A stretch of 64,000 nucleotides of DNA from contig NZ_JAMXOE010000006.1 of NCBI RefSeq assembly GCF_024055575.1, positions 124,001 through 188,000 of the forward strand, given 5' to 3'. This DNA comes from Mucilaginibacter flavidus (GTDB lineage: Bacteria > Bacteroidota > Bacteroidia > Sphingobacteriales > Sphingobacteriaceae). Of the stretch, positions 25,754 to 34,240 are shown piece after piece (position 1 is the first letter of the stretch; the number at the start of each line of letters is the position of its first letter). The notes under the pieces were generated by a model, which did not search any database, was not told where the DNA came from, and worked only from the letters and a program-made list of their open reading frames with translations. A program made the position numbers and the translations under genes.

Positions 25754-26404
25754 TTAATAGGCTGTAGAGAACTTTTCAATTCTGCGTTTTATCGCATTCT
25801 CAATGCGCTCCAACAACGTAGCTTTGTGCGTAATCTTTTTCATTTTGTCCTCGTACTCCTTCTGTTTTTCAGCCGGGTCGAACAACATGGCGGTGCACAT
25901 GCAGTTTTTGCGGCCCTTGCTCGTCAATATATCGTAATTGACACAGCTTTTGCAACCGGCCCAAAAATCCTCGTCCTGCGTAAGCTCCGAATAGGTTACC
26001 GGTTCATAACCCAGTTCGGAGTTAATTTTCATAACCGCTAATCCTGTGGTAAGCCCGAATATTTTTGCGTTGGGATATTTTTTACGCGACAAATTGAAGA
26101 TATTTTCCTTTATCGCTTTGGCAAGGCCTTCTTTCCTAAACTGCGGACTAACAATCAAACCGGAATTGGCCACAAAATCGCCGTGGCTCCATGTTTCGAT
26201 GTAGCAAAAACCAGCCCATGTGCCATCTTTATGGAATGCAATTACTGCTTTGCCTTCCAGCATTTTGTTGGCTACGTATTCAGGTGAACGTTGTGCGATG
26301 CCTGTTCCGCGTGCTTTGGCCGATTCGGCCATCTCATCGCAAATTTGGGGGGCAAAATCAACGTGCTGGGCAGTTGCAACCTGTATATCAAAATCTTTAA
26401 TCAT
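25754..26404 (-). CDS. GNAT acyltransferase of the arg operon, Cys-cluster C-terminus
   Basis: First gene of the arginine operon. The core is GNAT-like: FVANSGLIVSPQFRKEGLAKA (acyl-CoA site) and AVMKINSELGYEPVTY. The C-terminal third is unlike ordinary GNATs: CKSCVNYDILTSKGRKNCMC, four Cys as CxxC and CxC, suitable for zinc or Fe-S binding, then a basic helical tail. In Bacteroidota a gene of this kind commonly precedes argG, and no classical argA or argJ is in the window, so the reasonable guess is the first step of the pathway, acylation of glutamate (acetyl or, given the Val90 carbamoyltransferase, succinyl). Function is inferred from position. Confidence 0.7.
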   Translation of the reverse strand: MIKDFDIQVATAQHVDFAPQICDEMAESAKARGTGIAQRSPEYVANKMLEGKAVIAFHKDGTWAGFCYIETWSHGDFVANSGLIVSPQFRKEGLAKAIKENIFNLSRKKYPNAKIFGLTTGLAVMKINSELGYEPVTYSELTQDEDFWAGCKSCVNYDILTSKGRKNCMCTAMLFDPAEKQKEYEDKMKKITHKATLLERIENAIKRRIEKFSTAY

Positions 26405-26478
26405 TATTAATGGAAAAATTACCGTTAAATTAATTGCCTTTTACAGCGTTAATAACCAGATGATTTTTGTGGGATAAA

Positions 26479-26640
26479 AGCGCAAAGTATTGCGTCTTTA
26501 AGAGGCTCGGGATGAGAAAGTATATCAAGCCCGTGGCATATACGGCCTTCGTCGTGACGGAGAAAATAAAAAAACGTTTGAAAGCAAAGCAGCGGCAACC
26601 GGCGCAAAAAGCGCTTTAGTTACGGGCTTATTTAAGCTTT
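26479..26640. repeat. Decayed palindrome plus conserved-looking tail
   Basis: The left end is the third copy of the TTGCGTC hairpin. It runs into a GC-richer stretch with AAGCCCGT (26527-26534) and its inverse ACGGGCTT (26622-26629), 87 bases apart. A 35-codon ORF starts at ATG 26512 after AGAGG (MRKYIKPVAYTAFVV...). The whole stretch resembles an interspersed repeat rather than a gene. The remainder of the 26405-26779 gap is AT-rich and featureless. Confidence 0.4.
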
Positions 26641-26779
26641 GTTGGTTCATTTTTTTAGTTGCTAGTGGTGTTTTTTAAATTTTGTGCAAATTATCGCATT
26701 ATTTTTTGCTTATGCAAGAAATAATTTATTTGATTACGTTAAGTTGATTGAGAGTTAATAATTGAATTGTTGATTGAGT

Positions 26780-27739
26780 TCATTTAGCTTGTCCAACAAT
26801 ATCATTCAAAATCATCTCCGCATGTACCCGGGAATTCTCGATAAACCACAAGTGCGTATCCATTCCACCGCAAACTACGCCCGCCAGGTAAAGACCCGGT
26901 AAATTGGTTTCCATAGTTTCAGGGTTATAATGGGGGATAAATTTATCGTTGGTTAAAGTTATACCCAGTTTCTTCAGAAATTCAAAATTTGGCCGATACC
27001 CGGTCATCGCCATAACGAAATCATTCGGGATGGTAACAGTGCCTTCCGGAGTCGCGATATCTACCACATGCTCACGCACAGCTGTAAGACTGGAATTGAA
27101 GTAAGCTTTTATACTCCCCTCTTTTATGCGGTTCAAAATATCAGGCCTTACCCAATATTTAACCCTGTGACTAACATCATCACCGCGAATAACCAGCGTG
27201 ACCTCAGCCCCTTTGCGGTATGTTTCCAGCGCCACGTCGATAGCCGAATTGCTGGAACCCACTACCACTACTTTTTGCATTGCGTAATAATGCGGGTCTT
27301 TATAATAATGTTTTACTTTCGGAAGATCTTCACCAGGGATATCCAGTTTTACAGCAATATCATAAAACCCGGTTGACAGAATCACTTTTTTTGCTTGGTA
27401 AGTCGCCTTGCTGGTAGTTACCGTAAAAATGTCGTTCTCCTTGACCAACCCGGTTACTTCCTCAAACAGCTTAATGGGCAGGTTATTTGAAGTTGCCACC
27501 CTGCGGTAATACTCCAGAGCCTCGGCCCGGGTTGGCTTATTGCTGATGGTTACAAATGGAATGCCTCCTATTTCCAGTTTTTCCGATGTAGAGAAAAACG
27601 TCATAGTAGATGGGTAATTATATAACGAATTTACCAGACAGCCTTTTTCAACAATTAAAAAACTTAAACCGGCTTTTTGCGCAACAAGTCCGCATGCAAT
27701 TCCTATTGGGCCGCCGCCTATGATGAGTATATCGAGCAT
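26780..27739 (-). CDS. ypdA: YpdA-family NAD(P)H thiol-disulfide reductase
   Basis: FAD/NAD(P)H-dependent pyridine nucleotide oxidoreductase of the YpdA (Bdr) group, which in Firmicutes reduces bacillithiol disulfide. FAD motif IIGGGPIGIACGLVAQKAGL, NADP motif VVVGSSNSAIDVALETYRKG, and the C-terminal FAD contact GLYLAGVVCGGMDT. FYDIAVKLDIPGED and SLYNYPSTMTFFSTSEKLEIGG are typical of the group. Active-site Cys pairs of thioredoxin reductases are missing, as expected. At 319 residues it is full length. Whether this organism makes bacillithiol cannot be read here; bshABC are not in the window. Confidence 0.85.
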   Translation of the reverse strand: MLDILIIGGGPIGIACGLVAQKAGLSFLIVEKGCLVNSLYNYPSTMTFFSTSEKLEIGGIPFVTISNKPTRAEALEYYRRVATSNNLPIKLFEEVTGLVKENDIFTVTTSKATYQAKKVILSTGFYDIAVKLDIPGEDLPKVKHYYKDPHYYAMQKVVVVGSSNSAIDVALETYRKGAEVTLVIRGDDVSHRVKYWVRPDILNRIKEGSIKAYFNSSLTAVREHVVDIATPEGTVTIPNDFVMAMTGYRPNFEFLKKLGITLTNDKFIPHYNPETMETNLPGLYLAGVVCGGMDTHLWFIENSRVHAEMILNDIVGQAK

Positions 27740-27942
27740 TAGTTAGAAGATGTTTATTGCGAAGATAGTCGGTTTGGTTGATAGTTGATGGTTCATAGTT
27801 CATGACCGAATAAAAGAAGACAAAAAACCGACGAATGTTAAGGTGCGATGCCGTTAAGGATGTACTAATAAATTTGTTGCGGTTGTTGAAGTTTATTTTA
27901 ACATTCAACATGCGGGCTTAAAAAGTTAATTCCACAAAAAAA

Positions 27943-28039
27943 GGGTAAGCTACTTTTATCGCGCCGCTCAACTCTCTACCCTTGCTGTGTTCCCACCCTG
28001 GGGGAGTTCAAGAGGAGCTGGCCGTAAAAGACTTACCCC
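27943..28039 (-). ncRNA. ffs: Signal recognition particle RNA (4.5S, small bacterial type)
   Basis: The minus strand carries the SRP RNA domain IV core: CTCCCCCAGGGTGGGAACACAGCAAGGGTAGAGAG, split here as CCAGG-GTGGGAACACAGCAAGGG, with a GGAA tetraloop and the asymmetric AGCA bulge bound by Ffh. The ends pair as GGGTAAG (28038-28032) with CTTACCC (27949-27943), followed by a run of T, so this closing stem also serves as terminator. About 96 nt long. It has a TAnnTTTG box just upstream and lies between ypdA and the 2H genes. Confidence 0.9.
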
Positions 28040-28043
28040 GCCG

Positions 28044-28051
28044 CAAAGATA
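28044..28051 (-). promoter_or_regulatory. Bacteroidota -7 box (TATCTTTG) of the SRP RNA
   Basis: On the minus strand TATCTTTG matches the Bacteroidota -7 consensus TAnnTTTG exactly and ends five or six bases before the predicted 5' end of the SRP RNA. A -33 TTG is not evident at normal spacing. Confidence 0.65.
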
Positions 28052-28158
28052 TAAAAACCTTTGTTTCCGGTTAATAAATTGTTAAAAAAGAGGCTTTATT
28101 GTGATAAGGCACAGGTGTTTTAATGCTGAAATATTGTTATACAGTTAGTTACACTAAA

Positions 28159-28785
28159 TTAAAAAAGACTGAATTGTACCGCGTTTACCGGCTTTTCGGC
28201 CATTACTGGGGCCTTTAGCTTCGAATTGATGAAAGTATTAAAGTCTAAACGGCGGTTAAATGGTATTTCTTTGTAAACTTTATAACAGTTGTCATGCCCT
28301 ATCATGTCGCGGCGCAATATGGTTAACTTATCAACTTTAAATTCTTCGCGCCATTGCTGTTTGCTAACATAAGGCCAAAGTTTATTAAACGATTGCCCCG
28401 GCAAATTGCGCGCCATCACGATATGTGGCACAAATGTGCCACCACTAAAAAAACGTTTCAAATGTTTAAACCATAACGTGCTTTCCGGCGATTGTTCCAG
28501 CCGTGCATATATCGTTGGGTTTTCTTCCTGATGGAAAAAATCAAATCCATCAATGGCGGTTACCAGCGGCGGCAGGGTTAACAACTCGCGCTCCAGTTTG
28601 GGCAGCAGTGCTTCAATCCAAACAGGCTTTTTACGCGGCCATTGCTGTATGCTGACGTGCGCCTTTGAGTGCCGCCCATCGTAATTGCCAACTATAGCGG
28701 CACTGTCGTCTTTAATACGTCTTATGCGTTTGCAAATGCTGTCACTCGGTGTAAGCACTATAAGGTAGTCCTGGTAACCTGTCAT
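28159..28785 (-). CDS. 2H phosphoesterase / RNA-ligase-like protein, paralogue 1
   Basis: Member of the 2',5'-RNA ligase/2H phosphoesterase superfamily (LigT-like), which hydrolyse or ligate 2',3'-cyclic or 2',5'-linked nucleotides. The family has two H-x-(T/S) motifs. Here the first is intact (KAHVSI) and the second is HIVMA, keeping His but with Val in place of T/S. I start at ATG 28785 (MTGYQDYL) rather than the TTG 8 codons upstream. The downstream side has the SRP RNA; upstream is a second copy of the same family 96 bp away, so they arose by tandem duplication. Substrate unknown. Confidence 0.78.
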   Translation of the reverse strand: MTGYQDYLIVLTPSDSICKRIRRIKDDSAAIVGNYDGRHSKAHVSIQQWPRKKPVWIEALLPKLERELLTLPPLVTAIDGFDFFHQEENPTIYARLEQSPESTLWFKHLKRFFSGGTFVPHIVMARNLPGQSFNKLWPYVSKQQWREEFKVDKLTILRRDMIGHDNCYKVYKEIPFNRRLDFNTFINSKLKAPVMAEKPVNAVQFSLF

Positions 28786-28881
28786 AACTCGTCGTTTTTG
28801 ATAAAACAAATATTACTAATAAATTTAGCATTTACAAATTGAATTGAAAATAAGTTAAAGTAATTTCATTCACCACTCACC

Positions 28882-29442
28882 TTAAAACGCAAGCAACTTA
28901 TTACCAAAATGCAGTTCCCTGAAGATTTTCCATTCGGACTGTTCAGCAAAGGTATCGCGATGTAAAACGGTAAGGCCATTAACAATAAAGCGATGCTTTA
29001 AATCGCGATTTTCAAAATTGGGCCATAGTTTATTAAAAGCAGTTACCGGGATGTTGCGGGCAACAGTAATATGCGGCACAAAATTCGGAAGTTTTATACC
29101 CATTTGGATGGTTAACAACTTAAACCAGTTTTCGGCACGTTCGTTCATCTCAATTTTGGCGTAGATAGTCCGCACGCTACGGCCATTGCTGAAGTACGCA
29201 AAGCCATTAAGATATAGTTCAACAGGCGGCATAGTGCTAAGTCGTTGACCCATCCGAACAATTGCCGGCTGTGCCAAAAACGGCTTGCAACGCACCTGGT
29301 GAGTAACCGAAATATACGCCCTGCTATGCATCCCCTCAAAATGCCCGATTGCGTTTACCGAAGCCCGCTTATACCTGCTGATTTCCTTAACCAGCCCAGG
29401 CGGCAAAGAAATTATCATCAAATAATCGGCATAAGCATTCAT
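28882..29442 (-). CDS. 2H phosphoesterase / RNA-ligase-like protein, paralogue 2
   Basis: Paralogue of the downstream 2H protein; shared features include D/E-G-x-HS-(K/R)-A, FxxKLWPxxxxxxxxxxF, and the xxLTxLxRDxxxx motif near the C-terminus. Here the first motif is degraded (RAYISV, His replaced by Tyr; the codon is TAT, one transition from CAT), while the second is intact (PHITVARN). Thus each paralogue has a different defect. I start at ATG 29442 (MNAYADYL); the upstream TTG at 29451 adds three residues. Catalysis by this copy alone is doubtful; binding or partner function is possible. Confidence 0.78.
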   Translation of the reverse strand: MNAYADYLMIISLPPGLVKEISRYKRASVNAIGHFEGMHSRAYISVTHQVRCKPFLAQPAIVRMGQRLSTMPPVELYLNGFAYFSNGRSVRTIYAKIEMNERAENWFKLLTIQMGIKLPNFVPHITVARNIPVTAFNKLWPNFENRDLKHRFIVNGLTVLHRDTFAEQSEWKIFRELHFGNKLLAF

Positions 29443-29466
29443 AAACAGCAATTAAATTACATTGCT

Positions 29467-29491
29467 AAAATGCTAAATATTTTAGCATTTT
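29467..29491. terminator. Hairpin, probable terminator of the antiporter gene
   Basis: AAAATGCTAAA (29467-29477) and TTTAGCATTTT (29481-29491) around a 3-base loop, 34 bases beyond the antiporter stop on its strand and 25 bases upstream of the 2H gene start. Being symmetric with terminal A/T tracts it could work in either direction. Confidence 0.6.
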
Positions 29492-29524
29492 CAATCTGTT
29501 GTTTATAAATATTTGTGGACTGGA

Positions 29525-30775
29525 TTATTCGGGCTCACTTTTCTTCATTGAAGCATCTATCAACTTGTTCAATGTTAGCCCCTGCACCACTATCGAAAAT
29601 ATCACTATAAAATAGCTGCCGCAGAGTATTACATGCCGGTAAGGGCTTATTGGCAGTGATAGAGCCAGCGCAATAGAAATACCTCCCCTTACCCCGGCCC
29701 AGGTTAGTATATTGATATTTTTATAATTTACATTTAATGTTCGCCGTAAAAAGGTAAGCGGCAATATGATACTTATCCAGCGGGCAATTAGTATCAGTAT
29801 AATTGCTATCCCACCGGTTAACCAATAATTGGTTATGTAAGGCAGGTTCACCATTTGCAGGCCGATCATCACAAATAGAATAGTATTCAGCATTTCGTCA
29901 ATCAGTTGCCAGAATTTTTCGAGCGCTTCGTGCGAGCGTTCCTTTTCGTCAATATTAATTGTACGATTGCCCATAAACAGCCCGGCAGATACCACAGCAA
30001 GCGGAATGGATAAATCGAGATAAGTAGCAATAACCGAAATACTCATCACCGCCGATAGTGAAACCAAAACAATGGTCTGAAAATCGGTTATCGACTTCAT
30101 GAGCCGGAAGGCAACAAAGCCCAATATTATACCCAGCGTAATACCGCCGACAACCTCACGCGCGAACAGTAGTGCTGTTTGCGCAAAAGTTATATTGTCT
30201 ACCCCCGACTTTATTGCCTCTAATATGGTTATAAACAACACCAAACCGACTCCATCGTTAAATAACGATTCGCCCGATATAATAGTAGCAAGGTTGGAAG
30301 GTAGCTTTGAGGTACGAATGATCGCCCCGACAGCTACAGGGTCGGTAGGCGAAATTAGCGCGCCAAATAACAGGCAGTATACGAAAGACATGTGAATATT
30401 AAACAGCATAGTGCCATAATAAAACAATGCGCCAAATGCTGCCGTAGATATAATTACGCTGAGTGTGCTTAAAATAAAAACCGGTTTCAACTCCCGCCGC
30501 AGTCGTTTGGTGTTAGAGGTGAACGAACCGGCAAAAAGCAGGAAACCCAGCATGATGTTTAAAACAGTGCCCGAAAAATTGATGTGTTTTGCCAGCACAG
30601 TAAGATAACCGGCGATAGAAGGATTTAGCTTATCGACAGCAATAGTTACTATCGACACTATAATTGCGATAGTAATAATACCGATGGTGCCGGGCAGCTT
30701 AAAAAACCGGGCATTGAGATACGAGTAGAAAGCGCTTACAACAACAAGCAGCGCGATAATAAGGAATAGTCCCAT
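29525..30775 (-). CDS. Na+/H+ antiporter, CPA1 (NhaP) family
   Basis: Integral membrane cation/proton exchanger with about 12 segments. The family-defining motif LISPTDPVAVGA (around residue 139) and GESLFNDGVGLVLF (about 170) with the conserved ND are present, as is WAGVRGGISIALALSLP near the C-terminus. At 416 residues it has no large cytoplasmic tail, so it matches the shorter bacterial NhaP-like class. Likely role is sodium or pH homeostasis. It is followed on the same strand by the 2H genes after a hairpin. Confidence 0.9.
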   Translation of the reverse strand: MGLFLIIALLVVVSAFYSYLNARFFKLPGTIGIITIAIIVSIVTIAVDKLNPSIAGYLTVLAKHINFSGTVLNIMLGFLLFAGSFTSNTKRLRRELKPVFILSTLSVIISTAAFGALFYYGTMLFNIHMSFVYCLLFGALISPTDPVAVGAIIRTSKLPSNLATIISGESLFNDGVGLVLFITILEAIKSGVDNITFAQTALLFAREVVGGITLGIILGFVAFRLMKSITDFQTIVLVSLSAVMSISVIATYLDLSIPLAVVSAGLFMGNRTINIDEKERSHEALEKFWQLIDEMLNTILFVMIGLQMVNLPYITNYWLTGGIAIILILIARWISIILPLTFLRRTLNVNYKNINILTWAGVRGGISIALALSLPISPYRHVILCGSYFIVIFSIVVQGLTLNKLIDASMKKSEPE

Positions 30776-30834
30776 TGATAATTAATTACCATAATAAGGT
30801 ATTAACCGGCAAAATGTTTTACACGGGCCATTAC

Positions 30835-32151
30835 CTATTTTGATGACTGGTTGGCCAGGCGCGTTTCGGTATTAAAGCTTCTTACTACAAGCCTGTTATC
30901 GCTGTTTTTATTAAAATAGTTTATAACCCAACTTATAAATATTATTCCCTTATTTGAGAAACCCGCCAGCGACATAATGTGAACCACTCCCCATAGCAGC
31001 CAGGCAAAAAAACCCTGAAAATGCAACTTGCCCAAATCTGCAACGGCCTTGTTACGGCCTATGGTGGCCAGTGTTCCCTTGTCTTTATAAATAAACGGCT
31101 CGGTAGGTTCACCTTTAATTAAATGAATTAAGTTTTTACCCAGCCACTGCCCCTGTTGTATCGCTGCAGGAGCCACACCGGGGTGCCCATTTGGGATTGC
31201 GTCGGTAATTATTGCAGCTACATCACCTATAGCAAAAATATTCTGATACCCCTTTACCCGGTTTATTTCATCCGTTTGTATGCGTGAACCACGAATAACA
31301 ACATCAGCTGGAATGCCATTTGGGACTTCACCCTTCACTCCTGCCGCCCAAAGCACGTTCCGGGTTTTTATGGTTTTGCCGTTATCAATAGTTAAATAAA
31401 ACCCGTCGTAGCTTTGCACATGGGCGCTGTTGTATATAATTACATCGCCATCAGTTAAAAACTTTTTAGCAGCCGCCGATGCGGGTTCAGTCATACCAGC
31501 CAATAGCCGGTCCTTACCTTCTACCAGGTAAACGCGCATATCATATTTGCTCAACCCGTGGTAATCTTTGCCTAAAATCAAGTGCCGCATTTCGGCAAGT
31601 GCACCCGAAAGTTCAACACCTGTTGGCCCGCCGCCGACTACAACAAAGGTCATTAGTGCAAATTTTTCGCGCATGTCGGTGGTAACCAGGGCAGTTTCCA
31701 AATTTTGCAGGATAAGACTGCGCAGGTTCAATGCCTCCGGGATATTCTTCATCGGCATCGCAAAATGCTCTATCTGTTCATTGCCGAAAAAGTTGGTATT
31801 TGAACCGGTTGCAATTACCAGGTAATCGTAATGGATGGTTCCTATATCGGTTGATATGGTATTGCTTTCCGGGTTTATCTTTTGCACTTCGGCCATATTA
31901 AAGCTGAAGTTTTCCTGTTTAGTAAATATTCTGCGGATAGGAAATCCTACAGAGTCGGCCGCGATTGAGCCGATAGCCACCTGGTATAACAGCGGCTGAA
32001 AAGTGTGATAATTATGCTTATCAAGCAACAGTATATCAACCGGTGCCTTTTTTAATTTTTGTGCTAATGCCAGTCCGCCAAATCCGCCGCCAATAATCAC
32101 CACCCGCGGCCTGGAACCGCCATTTTTATCTTCAGATGTAACAGTAAACAT
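30835..32151 (-). CDS. ndh: Type II NADH dehydrogenase (NDH-2)
   Basis: Single-subunit, non-proton-pumping NADH:quinone oxidoreductase. FAD motif VVIIGGGFGGLALAQKL and KHNYHTFQPLLYQVA near the N-terminus, NADH motif FVVVGGGPTGVELSGALAEM (about 170), and FAIGDVAA followed by APAAIQQGQWLGKN. The C-terminal part has a hydrophobic segment (FAWLLWGVVHIMSLAGF) for membrane attachment. The ATG at 32151 (MFTVTSED) is the likely start; the upstream TTG adds ten residues. Length 438 is normal. Possible electron donor side of the respiratory chain; the gene is on its own. Confidence 0.92.
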   Translation of the reverse strand: MFTVTSEDKNGGSRPRVVIIGGGFGGLALAQKLKKAPVDILLLDKHNYHTFQPLLYQVAIGSIAADSVGFPIRRIFTKQENFSFNMAEVQKINPESNTISTDIGTIHYDYLVIATGSNTNFFGNEQIEHFAMPMKNIPEALNLRSLILQNLETALVTTDMREKFALMTFVVVGGGPTGVELSGALAEMRHLILGKDYHGLSKYDMRVYLVEGKDRLLAGMTEPASAAAKKFLTDGDVIIYNSAHVQSYDGFYLTIDNGKTIKTRNVLWAAGVKGEVPNGIPADVVIRGSRIQTDEINRVKGYQNIFAIGDVAAIITDAIPNGHPGVAPAAIQQGQWLGKNLIHLIKGEPTEPFIYKDKGTLATIGRNKAVADLGKLHFQGFFAWLLWGVVHIMSLAGFSNKGIIFISWVINYFNKNSDNRLVVRSFNTETRLANQSSK

Positions 32152-32423
32152 ATACGTTTGTAAAAATTCAATATTACACAATCTTTCATAAATGCATTGT
32201 AAACTTATTGTGTAGCCGTAATTATATACAATTTACTGACTTATCAGTTTTGGATATTGACGTATATTGATTTAAAGAGTATATTTGTCTGCTCCCGGCA
32301 ATCCTTCTTTAATAACAAAATCAGCTATTTTTAACCATTTATTTAAATAAACAAGGTATTTTTTATTAATTTTACCGAAAATTAGCACGTAATGAAAGAT
32401 TTTTAACTTTTAGTGTTGATAAT

Positions 32424-33269
32424 TTGGGTAATATGAGCAAAATCAATACAGTTTCCACCAATAACAGCACTGATATTAATCTGTATGTTATTAAAATTGG
32501 CGGAAATGTTATAGATAATTCAGAAAACCTGCACAATTTCCTGAAAGATTTCAATGCACTCGACGGATTTAAAATACTCGTTCATGGCGGTGGCAAGGTT
32601 GCAACCCAGCTTTCCGAAACACTTGGTATTGAGCCAAAGCTGGTTGACGGTCGCAGGATTACAGACATTGAAACTTTACGTGTGGTAACCATGGTGTACG
32701 GCGGGCTAATTAACAAGAACATAGTGGCCCAGTTGCAACGCTTTGGCACCAACGCAATTGGTTTAACAGGCGCCGACGGGGATTTTATCCGTGCAAAGAA
32801 ACGCCCGGTAAAAACAATAGACTATGGTTTTGTTGGCGATATTGATGAAGACTCGATAAATCCTAAAAACTTAAAGAATCTGATGGATGGCGGCTTTACC
32901 CCTGTTTTTTGTGCTTTAACACACGACGGCGAAGGGCAGTTGCTAAATACCAATGCCGACACCATTGCTTCGGCCCTGGCTGTAGCGCTATCGGGGTTAT
33001 ACAAAACAACCCTTATTTATTGTTTCGAGAAAAAGGGTGTATTGAAAGATATAAACGACGAGGAATCTCTAATAAAGGATATCAGCCCTAAACGTTACGA
33101 AGAATTGAAAACAGAACAAATTATACACAGCGGAATGTTGCCCAAGCTGGATAATGCCTTTGCAGCCATCTCGTGTGGTGTAAAGGGCGTAATTATCGGT
33201 CACTCAAACGACCTTGGCAAATTGAAAAATAACGAACCATTTGGCACACTTTTAAGCAGATACGAATGA
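32424..33269 (+). CDS. argB: Acetylglutamate kinase (N-acylglutamate kinase)
   Basis: Phosphorylates the gamma-carboxylate of N-acylglutamate in arginine synthesis. The ATP-site Lys is in YVIKIGGNVID, followed by LVHGGGKVATQL (residues around 47-60) and VDGRRITD; LNTNADTIASALAVAL is the second nucleotide motif. At 281 residues it is full length. It lies apart from the argGCDF' operon and overlaps proC by four bases (ATGA), an arrangement that links the arginine and proline pathways. If the operon's carbamoyltransferase is of the succinyl type, this kinase would have to accept succinylglutamate. Confidence 0.94.
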   Translation: MGNMSKINTVSTNNSTDINLYVIKIGGNVIDNSENLHNFLKDFNALDGFKILVHGGGKVATQLSETLGIEPKLVDGRRITDIETLRVVTMVYGGLINKNIVAQLQRFGTNAIGLTGADGDFIRAKKRPVKTIDYGFVGDIDEDSINPKNLKNLMDGGFTPVFCALTHDGEGQLLNTNADTIASALAVALSGLYKTTLIYCFEKKGVLKDINDEESLIKDISPKRYEELKTEQIIHSGMLPKLDNAFAAISCGVKGVIIGHSNDLGKLKNNEPFGTLLSRYE

Positions 33270-34084
33270 ATTCACAGCAACACATTGCCATATTAGGCAG
33301 CGGAAATATAGGGCTTTCATTAGCAAAAGGATTGGTTAAGGCAGGGATATGCAAGCCGCAGCAAATTTCGTTAACCCGCCGCAATGCGGGTGCACTGGCT
33401 CCGTATGCTGAGTTGGGCTACCATACTACTGACAATAACCTTAAAGCGGTACGCAAAGCTGACTTTATAGTACTGGCGGTTTTGCCGCACCAGCTAAATA
33501 AACTGCTTGATGAAATTAAGCCATCTATAAAGCCTGATAAACAACTGCTTATATCTGTTGTATCTGGTGTTAGCTGCGGCGACATTCGCACGCAGTTGGA
33601 CCTAAATGTACAGGTTGTGCGTGCCATGCCTAATACTGCCATAGCTATAGGCCACTCTATGACCTGTATTGCTACCGACAACGGTACGCCTAAAAATATC
33701 AACTTCGTGCGCTCTCTTTTTGAAACTGTGGGTGTAACCATACAAATAAACGAGGAACTAATGACTTCGGCCACTGCTTTATGTGCTTGTGGTATAGCAT
33801 TCTTCTTAAGGTCCATACGCGCAGCTTCGCAGGGTGGAACAGAAATTGGCTTCCACGCACATGATGCCTTAAAAATGGCTGCACAAACAGCAAAAGGCGC
33901 CGCCGACCTGCTCCTGCAACTGTCATCACACCCCGAACAGGAAATTGATAAAGTAACGTCGCCAAGCGGCTGTACTATTGCCGGGTTGAACGAGATGGAA
34001 CACAATGGCTTTAGTTCAGCTATGATAAAGGGTATAAAACTCTCTGCTGCCAAGGCCGGCGACCTTTATCATAAGGAAGAATAA
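33266..34084 (+). CDS. proC: Pyrroline-5-carboxylate reductase
   Basis: Last enzyme of proline synthesis, reducing pyrroline-5-carboxylate with NAD(P)H. N-terminal Rossmann motif IAILGSGNIGLSLAKGL; VVRAMPNTAIAIGHSMT is the conserved family motif; the C-terminal dimerisation domain holds the proC signature region around KVTSPSGCTIAGLNEME (PGGxT/SxxG equivalent). At 272 residues it is normal length. Translationally coupled to argB by the ATGA overlap. Confidence 0.94.
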   Translation: MNSQQHIAILGSGNIGLSLAKGLVKAGICKPQQISLTRRNAGALAPYAELGYHTTDNNLKAVRKADFIVLAVLPHQLNKLLDEIKPSIKPDKQLLISVVSGVSCGDIRTQLDLNVQVVRAMPNTAIAIGHSMTCIATDNGTPKNINFVRSLFETVGVTIQINEELMTSATALCACGIAFFLRSIRAASQGGTEIGFHAHDALKMAAQTAKGAADLLLQLSSHPEQEIDKVTSPSGCTIAGLNEMEHNGFSSAMIKGIKLSAAKAGDLYHKEE

Positions 34085-34240
34085 AATTACTTCATTTTGA
34101 TAAAAATTTATCAAAACGATAGCATTAGCATCATAATCAACTTCAATAAAAAACCATAATAAGCTGTAGATTAAGCAACTAAATAGGTTTTTAATTAACG
34201 GCATCAATTTAGCGCTTCGCTACAGAAGCTTAGTTTTAAA

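Noticed and set aside
27648..27911. Minus-strand frame of 87 codons overlapping the 5' end of ypdA
   Set aside because: Overlaps the well-supported ypdA start in another frame, with basic low-complexity translation; the upstream half is intergenic AT-rich sequence.
33418..34053. Antisense frame of 211 codons on the minus strand over proC
   Set aside because: proC on the plus strand has all family motifs and is coupled to argB; the antisense frame has no recognisable domain and is a codon-bias shadow.
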